A DNA stretch of 64,000 bases from Fictibacillus enclensis (GTDB taxonomy: Bacteria > Bacillota > Bacilli > Bacillales > Fictibacillaceae), in the NCBI RefSeq assembly GCF_001457035.1, contig NZ_KQ758619.1, forward strand, positions 489,492 to 553,491. Reading direction: 5' to 3'. This document shows, in pieces, positions 8,143 through 15,837 of this stretch. Below the pieces are notes generated by a model. That model made no database searches and was not told where the DNA came from. It saw only the letters and a list, made by a program, of their open reading frames with translations. Both the position numbers and the translations under genes were made by a program. Each line of letters starts with the position of its first letter. Position 1 is the first letter of the stretch.

Positions 8143-8349
8143 TTACTTGTTGTCATTATTATTACGGGCTTCTCCGCCCTTTCTTCCAATTTCCTCGTAA
8201 AATTCCTTATCATGATTTTTAGAGGTGGCCTCTCCACCCTTTTCACCAATTTCTTGGTAAAACTCTTTATCATGATTTTTGGATGTAGCTTCTCCGCCTT
8301 TTCTTCCGGCTTCTTCTCTGCTCATGCCATCTCTATTATTTTTAGCCAT
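8143..8349 (-). CDS. KGG-repeat general stress protein (GsiB/YciG-like)
   Basis: 68 residues containing three near-identical units built on GRKGGEAT/GEKGGEAT/GRKGGEAR, with KNHDKEFYQEIG linkers. This is the KGG repeat of hydrophilic, LEA-like stress proteins. AAAGGGAGATG precedes the ATG. A sigma-B-type promoter (8406-8430) lies about 60 bp upstream, which fits the general stress regulon. Cytosolic, probably intrinsically disordered. Confidence 0.88.
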   Translation of the reverse strand: MAKNNRDGMSREEAGRKGGEATSKNHDKEFYQEIGEKGGEATSKNHDKEFYEEIGRKGGEARNNNDNK

Positions 8350-8405
8350 GTTTATTCATCTCCCTTTCTAAAATGCTCAAGTTTGATCTTGGCTATAGTA
8401 AAGCC

Positions 8406-8430
8406 ATTCCCTCCTGCATCATTCTTAAAC
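8406..8430 (-). promoter_or_regulatory. Sigma-B-like promoter of the KGG gene
   Basis: On the minus strand GTTTAA, 13 bp, GGGAAT: a full match to the sigma-B consensus hexamers at an accepted spacing, upstream of a stress-protein gene. Confidence 0.6.
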
Positions 8431-8617
8431 ATCCACAGCTGAAATACAAAACCTTCCTGGGGTTTATGGGACCATGAAGCGAAAGTCTTGATCCACTTGA
8501 AGCACTGGTGGAGAGAAGATTTAATAGGAGTCCTTCTTGTAATTAGCGAAAAATCTCTTTTACTAAGAGCAGAGGAAGAGGGAGGTCAAAAAAGGGTTTT
8601 CAATAAAAATATACAGG

Positions 8618-8646
8618 TAGAAAAGCCTATATACGGTTGGTATAAT
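8618..8646 (+). promoter_or_regulatory. Candidate sigma-A promoter of the HEPN/CBS operon
   Basis: TAGAAA (weak -35), 17 bp, TATAAT (perfect -10) end about 30 bp before the next gene. A 62-codon frame over this stretch with a TTG start has no ribosome site and is ignored. Confidence 0.45.
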
Positions 8647-8678
8647 ATTCCTATATATCATTTACCTGAGGTGTGAAA

Positions 8679-9434
8679 ATGCACAAACCGAATATGGATC
8701 AACCAACGATGACTTCAAACAGTGAATCCGTTGAACGCTTTGAAGTAGCATTCAACCAAATCCATCATATCTTAAAACGCCTGAATCCTAATGAATACAA
8801 CGATGCTTTTATGAAGCTTCTCACGGACTCCAGCCGCAAGCACCGGGTGATACAGCAAGTGTATTATGACTTAAAACAGTTTGCTAAGCTGCGAAATGCA
8901 CTGGTTCATGAAAAAATGGAGCGAAAGACCTTCATTGCCACCCCCCATGAAAACACGGTTCTTAAAATTGAAAATATCGCCAAGCTGCTTACTAAGCCAC
9001 CGAAGGTATTGGATATTGCAACTGCTTTTGTTGTATCAGTAAACCTCACAACACCGCTTGAAGATCTGATTAAAATCATGGGCACTTCTTCGTACAATCA
9101 ATTTCCTGTCTATGAGAAGGGTGTGTTTCAGTTCTTGATCTCAGAGTATGGGTTAACGAAGTGGATGGCAGCTTCTATTCACAAAGGAAGTATCCATGTC
9201 GAAGGAAAAACAGTGGAGAATCTTAAGCCCTATGAAGAGCATCATAATGTCGTGTTTGTTAAACGTTCGATGGATATCTTTGAGTTAGAGGACATTTATG
9301 AGGAATCCTTTCAGAAAAAAAGAAAGCTGGAAGCAGTAATCGTCACCGAGAACGGTTCTCCTCTGGAAGCTCCCTTAGGTATTGTAACCTCATGGGACCT
9401 TATTGAGATTGATTTATTGGTAAGCAGAGACTAA
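8679..9434 (+). CDS. CBS-domain protein with N-terminal HEPN-like helical domain
   Basis: 251 residues. Residues 15-95 are helical and include KLRNALVHEK: Arg72-x4-His77 is the R-x4-6-H motif of HEPN ribonuclease-like domains, and the local sequence resembles them. Residues about 105-250 form a tandem CBS pair (LTTPLEDLIKIM, YNQFPVYE, then AVIVTENGSPLEAPLGIVTSWD), which normally binds adenine nucleotides or nucleotide second messengers. First gene of a probable three-gene operon. ATG at 8679 sits after CTGAGGTG; a GTG at 8673 is an alternative. A nucleotide-gated RNase is a hypothesis; no HEPN activity is shown. Confidence 0.7.
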   Translation: MHKPNMDQPTMTSNSESVERFEVAFNQIHHILKRLNPNEYNDAFMKLLTDSSRKHRVIQQVYYDLKQFAKLRNALVHEKMERKTFIATPHENTVLKIENIAKLLTKPPKVLDIATAFVVSVNLTTPLEDLIKIMGTSSYNQFPVYEKGVFQFLISEYGLTKWMAASIHKGSIHVEGKTVENLKPYEEHHNVVFVKRSMDIFELEDIYEESFQKKRKLEAVIVTENGSPLEAPLGIVTSWDLIEIDLLVSRD

Positions 9435-9512
9435 GCGAAAAAGTGTTGCAGCCAAACTTTCGTTTAAGTAGAATGTAACGAATCATATAGGGGTTTGGGG
9501 GATATAAGGTCT

Positions 9513-11369
9513 ATGTTTAATTTTGAAGAAAGCCAGGAGAGGCTTGATCGGTTTGAGTTTGATCTTTTACCGGATATACATAGAAAAATCAATACCGGGA
9601 AGTCAGGGGCAGAGATCTACCTTGTCCAATATATTAAAAAAGTAGAAAAGAAACGCCGCCGGGTGCCAGCTCTCGTGAAGATTACCTCCATGGAAGAAGG
9701 TGAGCGGGAAGAGGCAGCATACAAAATGGCTCTTCATCTTGCAAGTGAAGCAGATATGAACCATTATATTCCAAGTGTCCTGGATATTAAAACGTTTGAA
9801 AATCAGCATGCGGTCATGTATGAGTTTGCCGGAGCCGCTGAGAGTTTTACAATCAATGAAGCCGTTGAAAAACAGATGTCTGTTGATTATTCAGGCATCA
9901 TCAATGAGGCATTAAACTTTATAAATGGTTGGGGCGTGGAGAAAAAAAAGATCGTTTCTCCTTATGATCATATGATTGAAACACTAGGGACAAAAAGGTG
10001 GGAGACGCTGTTTAACCCCATTAAGGAATTGGGGGCAGATACCAATTCTGTCGTACTGAGTTTCCATGGGAATCTATTCCCAAATCCCCTCGTTTACCTG
10101 TACAATAAAAATCTATGGAAAGAAGAAACCATGTATGTCAAACACAGTCATTCACATGGAGACTACCATGGAAACAATATTATCGTCACAGATAAAAACA
10201 AGAGTGATATTTCTATTATTGACTTTGCGGAATTAAAGCAGCATACGAACTTATTTTATGATTACCGGTACTTGGAGCTTCACCTTTTGCTGGATTGCTT
10301 TCCGTTGGAATCCAGTGACAATCAGGACAAATGGATGGAAATCGGCAGTTATGTGACACGAGACCTCATGAAAGAGCTTCAGCAACCCCTTGATATTCCG
10401 GATGGCATTGCTCCGTTCGATAAGATCTTGCCTTGTTTTGGAGCGGAATTCATTGAAGAAGTGGGCGAAATCGCTGTTAAGGATTATCAGCCGTCCTACT
10501 ATATTGCAGGAGTATGCGCCGGATTGATTTATGCGAGAAGAACGAAAATAAAGGGATTGAACCGGTTTGCCGCTTTTGTTTATGCCCTATTTAACCTGAA
10601 AAAGGCCCTTCAGTGCTTAAACATTAGTTTGCCCAATGAGGTGTCCTTGCCGCTGGCATGGCCTGCGGACCGGGAGAGTAAGGAACTCGATCAGATCATC
10701 CAGAAAAAGTTGTTTACGATTTACGCACAGCCGATCGTAAATACATTGACCAAAGAAATGGAATATGTTGAGATCCTGACGAGATTTAACAGCAAGAGTC
10801 CTGATCACTGGTATGACTTGGCGAGAAGGGATGGCCGATTGGATGAGATTACGATTGCCACTTGTGAAGAATTTGTCCGAAATGCCAACGATTTGAAAGC
10901 GTTAAAGATTAAAGGAATTTTTTATAATCTGGAAGCCGATTTGACGAAAGAGACGATCGTGAAATGCATTGAGCTGCTAAAACAGACTCAGCTTTCGTTC
11001 ACGATTGAAATCACAGAGCATGTAAAGAAGGATTTGGAGCTTTGGAAAAGCATTGCTGAAGAAGAGGGCGTTGCTCTTTCTTTGGATGATTTCGGTGAAA
11101 AAGCGGCAACTGAGCTGGAAGAAATCACAGTTTTGCAGCCAGCCTTTGTAAAAATGAAAAGAAACAAGCTGCAGGAGTACTATGGTGCGATTATGGATTT
11201 GGACCGCCAATACATCCGGAAAATGGTCATTGAACATGTTGAAGAGGAAGAATTGAAGCAGCTTACACAGGATGGCATTAAGTATGTTCAAGGCTGGCTC
11301 TGTTCTGTCGCGAAAAAACTCAAGGACATTGATGCCGACCAATGGAACGCCGGTTTTTTAAAAGGATAA
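9513..11369 (+). CDS. Kinase-like (aminoglycoside-phosphotransferase fold) / EAL-domain fusion
   Basis: 618 residues. Residues 1-370 resemble an APH/choline-kinase fold: a nucleotide-site lysine region (VPALVKITSM), then HSHGDYHGNN (Brenner-type HGDxHxxN catalytic loop) and ISIIDFAEL (metal-binding Asp). Residues about 390-610 are an EAL domain with E-I-L-T-R for ExLxR, FYNLE, EITEH, LDDFG, FVKMKR and VQGW, so most c-di-GMP phosphodiesterase residues are kept. No membrane segment. An in-frame TTG at 9495 is possible, but ATG 9513 follows TAAGG. A small-molecule kinase joined to a c-di-GMP hydrolase is unusual. Substrate unknown. Confidence 0.8.
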   Translation: MFNFEESQERLDRFEFDLLPDIHRKINTGKSGAEIYLVQYIKKVEKKRRRVPALVKITSMEEGEREEAAYKMALHLASEADMNHYIPSVLDIKTFENQHAVMYEFAGAAESFTINEAVEKQMSVDYSGIINEALNFINGWGVEKKKIVSPYDHMIETLGTKRWETLFNPIKELGADTNSVVLSFHGNLFPNPLVYLYNKNLWKEETMYVKHSHSHGDYHGNNIIVTDKNKSDISIIDFAELKQHTNLFYDYRYLELHLLLDCFPLESSDNQDKWMEIGSYVTRDLMKELQQPLDIPDGIAPFDKILPCFGAEFIEEVGEIAVKDYQPSYYIAGVCAGLIYARRTKIKGLNRFAAFVYALFNLKKALQCLNISLPNEVSLPLAWPADRESKELDQIIQKKLFTIYAQPIVNTLTKEMEYVEILTRFNSKSPDHWYDLARRDGRLDEITIATCEEFVRNANDLKALKIKGIFYNLEADLTKETIVKCIELLKQTQLSFTIEITEHVKKDLELWKSIAEEEGVALSLDDFGEKAATELEEITVLQPAFVKMKRNKLQEYYGAIMDLDRQYIRKMVIEHVEEEELKQLTQDGIKYVQGWLCSVAKKLKDIDADQWNAGFLKG

Positions 11370-11389
11370 ACCAATGGGAAGTGTAAAAG

Positions 11390-11947
11390 ATGAAAATCCA
11401 ACAATTAGATAAAATGAGCGCTGCCATTGAAATGGCTGCCGCTGCTCATCAATCACAAGTCAGAAAAGGGAATAAAAAGCCTTATATTTCTCACCCCTAT
11501 TTTGTAGGAATGCTGCTGCTGGATGCAGGCTGCACGGAGGAGACGGTTCTTGCCGGAATTTTACATGATGTGATCGAGGATACGGATGTCACTGTTGAAG
11601 ACATTCGTTCAGCATTTGGCGATCGGGTTATGGAGATGGTGAAGGGAAGCTCTGAACCGGATAAATCTCAATCGTGGGAAGCGAGAAAAAAGCATACGAT
11701 TACGTATTTGCAGAAAGAAGCTTCGGTGGAGGTATGCCAAATTGTATGCGCCGATAAGCTCCATAATGTACTTTCGTTAAGGCAGGATCTAGAGAAGCAG
11801 GGAGAGACCGTTTGGAGCCATTTTAAACGAGGCAAGGATTTGCAGGAGTGGTATTATACCTCACTTGTTGAGGCGCTTGGCCGTCGGGTAGGGACGTTCC
11901 CGCTGTTTCTCCAATTAAAAAAAGAGGTGCAGAACCTCTTTAATTAG
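11390..11947 (+). CDS. HD-domain (p)ppGpp hydrolase-like protein (RelA/SpoT, small alarmone hydrolase type)
   Basis: 185 residues, a lone HD domain: His35 in YISHPYFVG, His59-Asp60 in ILHDVIEDT, Glu63-Asp64, and Asp122 in CADKLHN. The HDxxEDT pair is diagnostic of RelA/SpoT hydrolase domains and MESH1-like small alarmone hydrolases. No synthetase, TGS or ACT domain. It starts 20 bp after the kinase/EAL gene, with GGGAAGTG before the ATG, so it is probably cotranscribed with it. Likely substrate is a guanine alarmone or related nucleotide (family knowledge). Confidence 0.82.
   Translation: MKIQQLDKMSAAIEMAAAAHQSQVRKGNKKPYISHPYFVGMLLLDAGCTEETVLAGILHDVIEDTDVTVEDIRSAFGDRVMEMVKGSSEPDKSQSWEARKKHTITYLQKEASVEVCQIVCADKLHNVLSLRQDLEKQGETVWSHFKRGKDLQEWYYTSLVEALGRRVGTFPLFLQLKKEVQNLFN
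11920..11941. terminator. Terminator hairpin embedded in the end of the HD gene
   Basis: AAAGAGGT-TGC-type loop-AACCTCTTT is a perfect stem with A-rich and T-rich flanks, inside the last codons of the HD hydrolase. It could stop transcripts of the convergent membrane gene and of the operon. Confidence 0.5.
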
Positions 11948-11948
11948 A

Positions 11949-12548
11949 CTACATAGGTGTTGTAGTTTCTTCTTTTTTTGCTGTCTTGTGCTTCTCATAA
12001 ATCCGAAACCCGTCGCTCACACGTTTGTTGGAGGATTTTGTGTTATGTTCCCATGACCAATAGGCCAAAAACGTAAGCAAACCGCCGAGTAAACTAATCA
12101 GTATCAGTACAGCTATGTATTTAAAATGGTACGTTCGGTACATGATGACCAAAGAAAAGAGAGTAATGAGTGCGAAGTTGAAGCAAGCGGTACGGGTGAT
12201 ACGGATTTTCGTCCGGATGTAGTCCAACTGGTTAGCCTGGTTTTGGTCATTTGTGAGAAGGATGAGCTCCCGTGCTGTTTTTCGGTTTTCGTCCCTTGTT
12301 TCTTTTTTTCTCTTTCTAAAAACGACATCATCTACAAAGTTATCTATCAAAATACCAAGTGTATAAACAAAGGGAAGCATAAGAACAAAAAGAGCCAATA
12401 AAGTATCCTTGTTGGTGCTCTTTAGATAACCAAACAAAGGCTGGAAAAAATCCACGCCCAAGACCATGATGGCGCATAAAACCAAAGCGATAAAAAAATG
12501 AAATCCATTAATGAGATGCTCAATCAGCATATTTGTCGTATTTCCCAT
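11949..12548 (-). CDS. Four-helix membrane protein, unknown
   Basis: 199 residues with four predicted membrane helices: FHFFIALVLCAIMVLG, LLALFVLMLPFVYTLGILI, a helix around CFNFALITLFSLVIM, and YIAVLILISLLGGLLTF. Between helices 2 and 3 lies a charged 60-residue cytoplasmic loop (VVFRKRKKETRDENRKTAREL). The C-terminus is charged and cytoplasmic. GGGGGATT precedes the ATG. It converges on the HD hydrolase gene with only one base between the stops. No family recognised. Its position beside a nucleotide-signalling trio could mean it is an effector, but this is speculation. Confidence 0.7.
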   Translation of the reverse strand: MGNTTNMLIEHLINGFHFFIALVLCAIMVLGVDFFQPLFGYLKSTNKDTLLALFVLMLPFVYTLGILIDNFVDDVVFRKRKKETRDENRKTARELILLTNDQNQANQLDYIRTKIRITRTACFNFALITLFSLVIMYRTYHFKYIAVLILISLLGGLLTFLAYWSWEHNTKSSNKRVSDGFRIYEKHKTAKKEETTTPM

Positions 12549-12662
12549 ACCAATCCCCCATACATAATAAAAATGCCAAGCTTTATTATTTTATAGTGAA
12601 TCACCATTTTTGTGAATAGTTGGAATAAGAGAATAAAAAATGAAAATCTTCTTTGCCTTGTT

Positions 12663-12699
12663 AAAAGCTCTCCTTCATCCTTAAAGACGAAGTGGAGCT
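12663..12699. terminator. Hairpin upstream of the ABM gene region
   Basis: AAGCTC..CTTC and GAAG..GAGCTT form an imperfect stem. It separates the divergent membrane gene from the promoter repeat at 12739. No T-run of good quality follows. Confidence 0.3.
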
Positions 12700-12738
12700 T
12701 ATTTGCTGTTTAAATGAGTTGAGAGGTGTAAAAAGCCA

Positions 12739-12809
12739 CTAGATGGACCGAGCCATGTTGGTAAAAACGATAGAGTTAAAGAATTAACAGAGTAAGGTAA
12801 AATAGGATG
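12739..12809 (+). repeat. 71-bp promoter-bearing repeat, copy 2
   Basis: Gap-free match to 639-709 (about 59/71), including TTAAAG-16 bp-TAAAAT. It ends 49 bp before the ABM monooxygenase start. Confidence 0.5.
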
Positions 12810-12858
12810 ATATCAAGATTTCAGTAGCAAATCGCATGTTTATAAAGGGGGAAAGTCA

Positions 12859-13176
12859 ATGATACTGGAAGCCGCTATGCTTCAGGTGAAACCAGGGATG
12901 GAGCAGGAATATGAAGAATCATTTCGCAAAGCATCTAAGATTATTTCATCTTTGAAGGGCTATATTTCACACGAATTACAGCGTTGTATGGAAGTAGAGG
13001 GTAAATATTTGCTTCTTGTAAAGTGGGAGAGTTTAGAAGACCACACTGTAGGATTCAGACAATCAAATCAGTATCAAGAATGGAAATCGTTATTACATCG
13101 TTTCTATCACCCTTTTCCGACAGTGGAACATTTTGAAAAAGTAAATCTGACACAAGGGATTCTAATTAAGGATTAA
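12859..13176 (+). CDS. ABM-domain (antibiotic biosynthesis monooxygenase-like) protein
   Basis: 105 residues forming one dimeric alpha-beta barrel: MILEAAMLQVKPGMEQEYEE, GYISHELQRCMEVEGKYLLL, VKWESLEDHTVGFRQS and YHPFPTVEHFEKV. This pattern is that of small ABM domains, many of which are cofactor-free oxygenases or heme-binding proteins. AAAGGGGGAAAGTCA precedes the ATG. It is monocistronic, with hairpins at 13178 and 13368 downstream. Substrate unknown. Confidence 0.85.
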   Translation: MILEAAMLQVKPGMEQEYEESFRKASKIISSLKGYISHELQRCMEVEGKYLLLVKWESLEDHTVGFRQSNQYQEWKSLLHRFYHPFPTVEHFEKVNLTQGILIKD

Positions 13177-13367
13177 GGGACTCCTAAACATTGGAGTCCG
13201 ATTATAGCGGTGATGGACACGGCTTTCTAGCGTTTTTAGAGGTTGTCCCCTATTAAAAAAATACCTAAAACACTAAAAACGTCCCAAAATTGAAATTTAA
13301 GCGGAATGCGTAGTATCGTTGTACGCGATAAATGATCTGTTGCTTTTTGTCCTATTAACACCCAAAC

Positions 13368-13399
13368 AAAAGGCGCGTTATAAGATAACGCACCTTTTT
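13368..13399 (+). terminator. Intrinsic terminator
   Basis: AAAAGGCGCGTTAT and ATAACGCACCTTTTT form a long stem around AAG with a T-run. Confidence 0.7.
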
Positions 13400-13481
13400 A
13401 AGGAAGAAATCTATCAACTGAAAATAATCGTTTTTTTACGTGAAGCTACAATGGATTACAAGAAAATCAGTACAAGAATAG

Positions 13482-13509
13482 GGGGTGGAATCTCGTTTCC
13501 ACCCTTTTG
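13482..13509 (+). terminator. Intrinsic terminator
   Basis: GGGTGGAA and TTTCCACCC around TCTC, followed by TTTTG. There is no obvious gene directly before it, so it may end a short transcript. Confidence 0.6.
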
Positions 13510-13738
13510 ACACTGATTGTTATTCCGACGTTCTATGAATTGTTCCACTTCCGGAAAGCAAAAAAAACAAAGGCTGCAAGACAACCAAATAATAGGTACT
13601 TTAAATCAATAACTGCCAATATCAGGACCATATTATTTTTGTTTAGTAAAAGGACCGTACATATTTGATATGGATTAAAGTCTAATTTTCTCCTAAAATG
13701 ATAGATCAATGTCTCAATTCAGTTCTAAAACTTCTAAT

Positions 13739-13766
13739 TTGATAAACTCAAAATAAATAGTATAAT
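13739..13766 (+). promoter_or_regulatory. Sigma-A promoter of fdhA
   Basis: TTGATA, 16 bp, TATAAT, ending 65 bp before the start codon. Confidence 0.6.
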
Positions 13767-13776
13767 AGGGACTGCA

Positions 13777-13790
13777 TGAAAGCGTTTACA
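13777..13790 (+). promoter_or_regulatory. cre site overlapping the fdhA transcription start
   Basis: TGAAAGCGTTTACA matches the CcpA consensus well and lies 11-24 bp after the -10 box, so CcpA should block transcription there (roadblock position). Confidence 0.65.
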
Positions 13791-13831
13791 AATGTGGCTT
13801 TACCAATACATTTTGGGAGTGTGATTTTTGT

Positions 13832-15052
13832 ATGGCTGGAAATCGTGCGGTAGTCTATGTGAAACCAGGAGAGGTGGGAGTAAGGGATATAAGTTATCCG
13901 GATTTGGTTTTGCAGGACGGCCCCGGAGTGAACCCGTTGAACGTGGGCAGAAAGTGTAATCATGGTGTTATTTTAAAGGTCGTTACAACGAACATCTGTG
14001 GTAGCGACCAGCACATGGTAAGGGGAAGGACGACAGCACCAAGCGGCTTGGTACTAGGCCATGAAATCACAGGAGAAGTAATTGAGGTAGGAAGCGATGT
14101 TGAATTCATTAAAAAGGGAGATTTAGTTTCTGTTCCTTTTAACATTGCTTGTGGACGCTGTAGAAGTTGTAAAGAACGGAATACCCATGTATGTGAAAAT
14201 GTGAATCCGGACCGGGCAGGTTCAGCCTATGGATATGTAGATATGGGAGGCTGGGTTGGCGGACAATCAGAATATGTAATGGTCCCATATGCAGATTTCC
14301 AGCTGTTGAAGTTTCCGGATAAAGATCAGGCTATGGAAAAGATCCTAGATTTGACCATGCTGTCTGATATATTCCCGACAGGCTATCATGGTGCGGTTTC
14401 TGCTGGAGTAAAGACAGGATCTACGGTTTACATAGCCGGTGCCGGCCCTGTTGGATTAGCAGCAGCCCATTCCGCCCAGCTATTAGGGGCATCCAGAGTG
14501 ATTGTAGGGGATCTGATAGAAGAACGTTTGGCCCAGGCCCGCAGCTTTGGCTGTGAAACCGTCAATTTACGTGAACATGCCAATCTTGGTGAGCAGATTG
14601 ATCAGCTGCTGGGAGCACCTGAAGTGGACTGTGCTGTGGACTGTGTCGGTTTTGAAGCACATGGACATGGTGCAGGATCAGGTGAGGAGGCTCCAGCTGC
14701 CGTATTGAACTCTATAATGGATGTCACTAGAGCAGGCGGAAGACTTGGAATTCCCGGACTGTATGTAACGGGAGACCCGGGAGCGGTTGACGATGATGCC
14801 AAACACGGAACTTTAAAGATCCGTTTGGGGTTAGGCTGGGCAAAGGCTCATACATTTGTTACCGGACAGACGCCTGTCATGAGGTATCACAGGGAACTGA
14901 TGAATTCCATTTTGAGTGGCAGGGCGCAGATCGCCAAAGCGGTTAACGCGACATTAATCTCTCTGGATGAAGCACCGAGCGGCTATGCCGAATTTGATAA
15001 CGGGGCATCAAAAAAATTCGTTATCGATCCTCATGGTCTGGTGAGAAGTTGA
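13832..15052 (+). CDS. fdhA: Glutathione-independent formaldehyde dehydrogenase (zinc, NAD-linked)
   Basis: 406 residues, close to the usual 398. Catalytic zinc: Cys in NICGSDQHMVRGR and His in GHEITGEV. Structural zinc: four cysteines in ACGRCRSCKERNTHVC. NAD site: GAGPVGLAAA. The long insertion (SAYGYVDMGGWVGGQSEY) and the AVDCVGFEAHGHG segment are typical of FdhA/Pseudomonas-type formaldehyde dismutase/dehydrogenase, not of class III ADH. It oxidises formaldehyde (or a related aldehyde) to acid with NAD held tightly. Monocistronic, with its own promoter, cre site and terminator. Ribosome site GGGAGTG is weak. Confidence 0.9.
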   Translation: MAGNRAVVYVKPGEVGVRDISYPDLVLQDGPGVNPLNVGRKCNHGVILKVVTTNICGSDQHMVRGRTTAPSGLVLGHEITGEVIEVGSDVEFIKKGDLVSVPFNIACGRCRSCKERNTHVCENVNPDRAGSAYGYVDMGGWVGGQSEYVMVPYADFQLLKFPDKDQAMEKILDLTMLSDIFPTGYHGAVSAGVKTGSTVYIAGAGPVGLAAAHSAQLLGASRVIVGDLIEERLAQARSFGCETVNLREHANLGEQIDQLLGAPEVDCAVDCVGFEAHGHGAGSGEEAPAAVLNSIMDVTRAGGRLGIPGLYVTGDPGAVDDDAKHGTLKIRLGLGWAKAHTFVTGQTPVMRYHRELMNSILSGRAQIAKAVNATLISLDEAPSGYAEFDNGASKKFVIDPHGLVRS

Positions 15053-15071
15053 TAGAATCATATTTTAGAGG

Positions 15072-15106
15072 AAAGAAGCTGTTCTAAAGGGCAGCTTCTT
15101 CTTTGT
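15072..15106 (+). terminator. Terminator of fdhA
   Basis: AAGAAGCTG and CAGCTTCTT around TTCTAAAGGG, followed by CTTTG. Confidence 0.7.
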
Positions 15107-15359
15107 GCGTACGTTCCAAAGGGAAATTACATATCGTAATTAAAATGAGAAATTAGGGTTTCATTTCTTTTCACATCTTGGTGGTTTCATGAGCGCGATA
15201 GAAAAGAGAATACTTCTTTCTCTTTTCTACCTTTTACTATGCAAATACAATAGGAAATGCTTGGACATTTTATTGAAAATTAGTTTTTGTAAAAAAAAAG
15301 AAAAATTAAAAAGAGACCAGGATTCTATCCAAAGTCTCTACGCCAACATAAAATCAATC

Positions 15360-15563
15360 TTAGCAACTGTGGCGGTTTTTTTTCTTCTTTTTACATTTAA
15401 AAATGAAACTTGATGAACTAGAAGAACGTCTACATTTTGATGATCGTTTTGATGATCGTTTTGATGATCGTTTTGAGGATCGTTTAGAGGAACGCTTGTG
15501 ATGAGAAGAAGAGCTAGAGCTAGAGCTAGAGCTAGAGCTTCTTTTTCCGGGTTTTTTTGGCAT
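15360..15563 (-). CDS. Ser/Lys/Arg low-complexity protein with KRSS repeats
   Basis: 67 residues: MPKKPGKR, a run of twelve serines, HHKR, then five SSKR units, CRR, six serines, FIFKCKKKKKNRH and SC. The start at 15563 has TTAAGGAGGGAAGACAT before it, a very strong ribosome site, so translation is credible despite the odd composition. It is extremely basic. The coding DNA is itself repetitive: 12-bp units at 15439-15486 and 6-bp units at 15511-15539, so length should vary. SK-rich repeats occur in Bacillus spore coat proteins of the CotG kind, the nearest parallel I know. No sporulation promoter was clear. Confidence 0.6.
   Translation of the reverse strand: MPKKPGKRSSSSSSSSSSSSHHKRSSKRSSKRSSKRSSKRSSKCRRSSSSSSFIFKCKKKKKNRHSC
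15439..15486. repeat. 12-bp tandem repeat, four units
   Basis: Unit GATGATCGTTTT repeated three times plus one diverged unit. On the minus strand it encodes KRSS repeats. Confidence 0.85.
15511..15539. repeat. 6-bp tandem repeat (GAGCTA), about five units
   Basis: A perfect hexanucleotide array, encoding polyserine on the minus strand. Such arrays slip in replication; whole units keep the frame. Confidence 0.85.
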
Positions 15564-15672
15564 ATGTCTTCCCTCCTTAAAAGAGCAGAGAAACATAGTA
15601 ACTTTTCTCTGTATTTTATATTATTCAGTTGTGTTCGTTTTTGTTTGGACAAGCATATAAAACAGAAAAAAA

Positions 15673-15704
15673 GAACAAGCAGACCCTATAGGATCTGCTT
15701 GTTT
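15673..15704 (-). terminator. Terminator of the XRE-cupin gene
   Basis: AACAAGCAGA and TCTGCTTGTT stem; on the minus strand it is followed by a T-run (AAAAAAAG on plus). It lies 134 bp after the stop at 15838. Confidence 0.7.
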
Positions 15705-15837
15705 AATGTAAGTCTAAAGGTTCACGCCCTTAGCTATTTTGCGAAAAGTCTCTCATAAACGCATTGGTTTCTTCCGGTTCTCAAGTTGAGGAGCATGTCC
15801 CACATCGTCTAGACGGTTTTTATCTTTTTCATTTTTG

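Larger units (their letters stand above)
13177..13738. other. Gene-free stretch with three hairpins
   Basis: It holds a stem GGACTCC/GGAGTCC just after the ABM gene (about 13178-13200), a strong terminator at 13368-13399 and another at 13482-13509. The 63-codon frame across 13319-13510 runs through both of the latter and has no ribosome site, so it is not a gene. The rest is AT-rich DNA with nothing recognised. Confidence 0.5.

Noticed and set aside
8488..8676. 62-codon gene before the HEPN/CBS protein
   Set aside because: TTG start without ribosome site; the stretch holds the promoter of the next gene.
13319..13510. 63-codon plus-strand gene
   Set aside because: Runs through two terminator hairpins and lacks a ribosome site.
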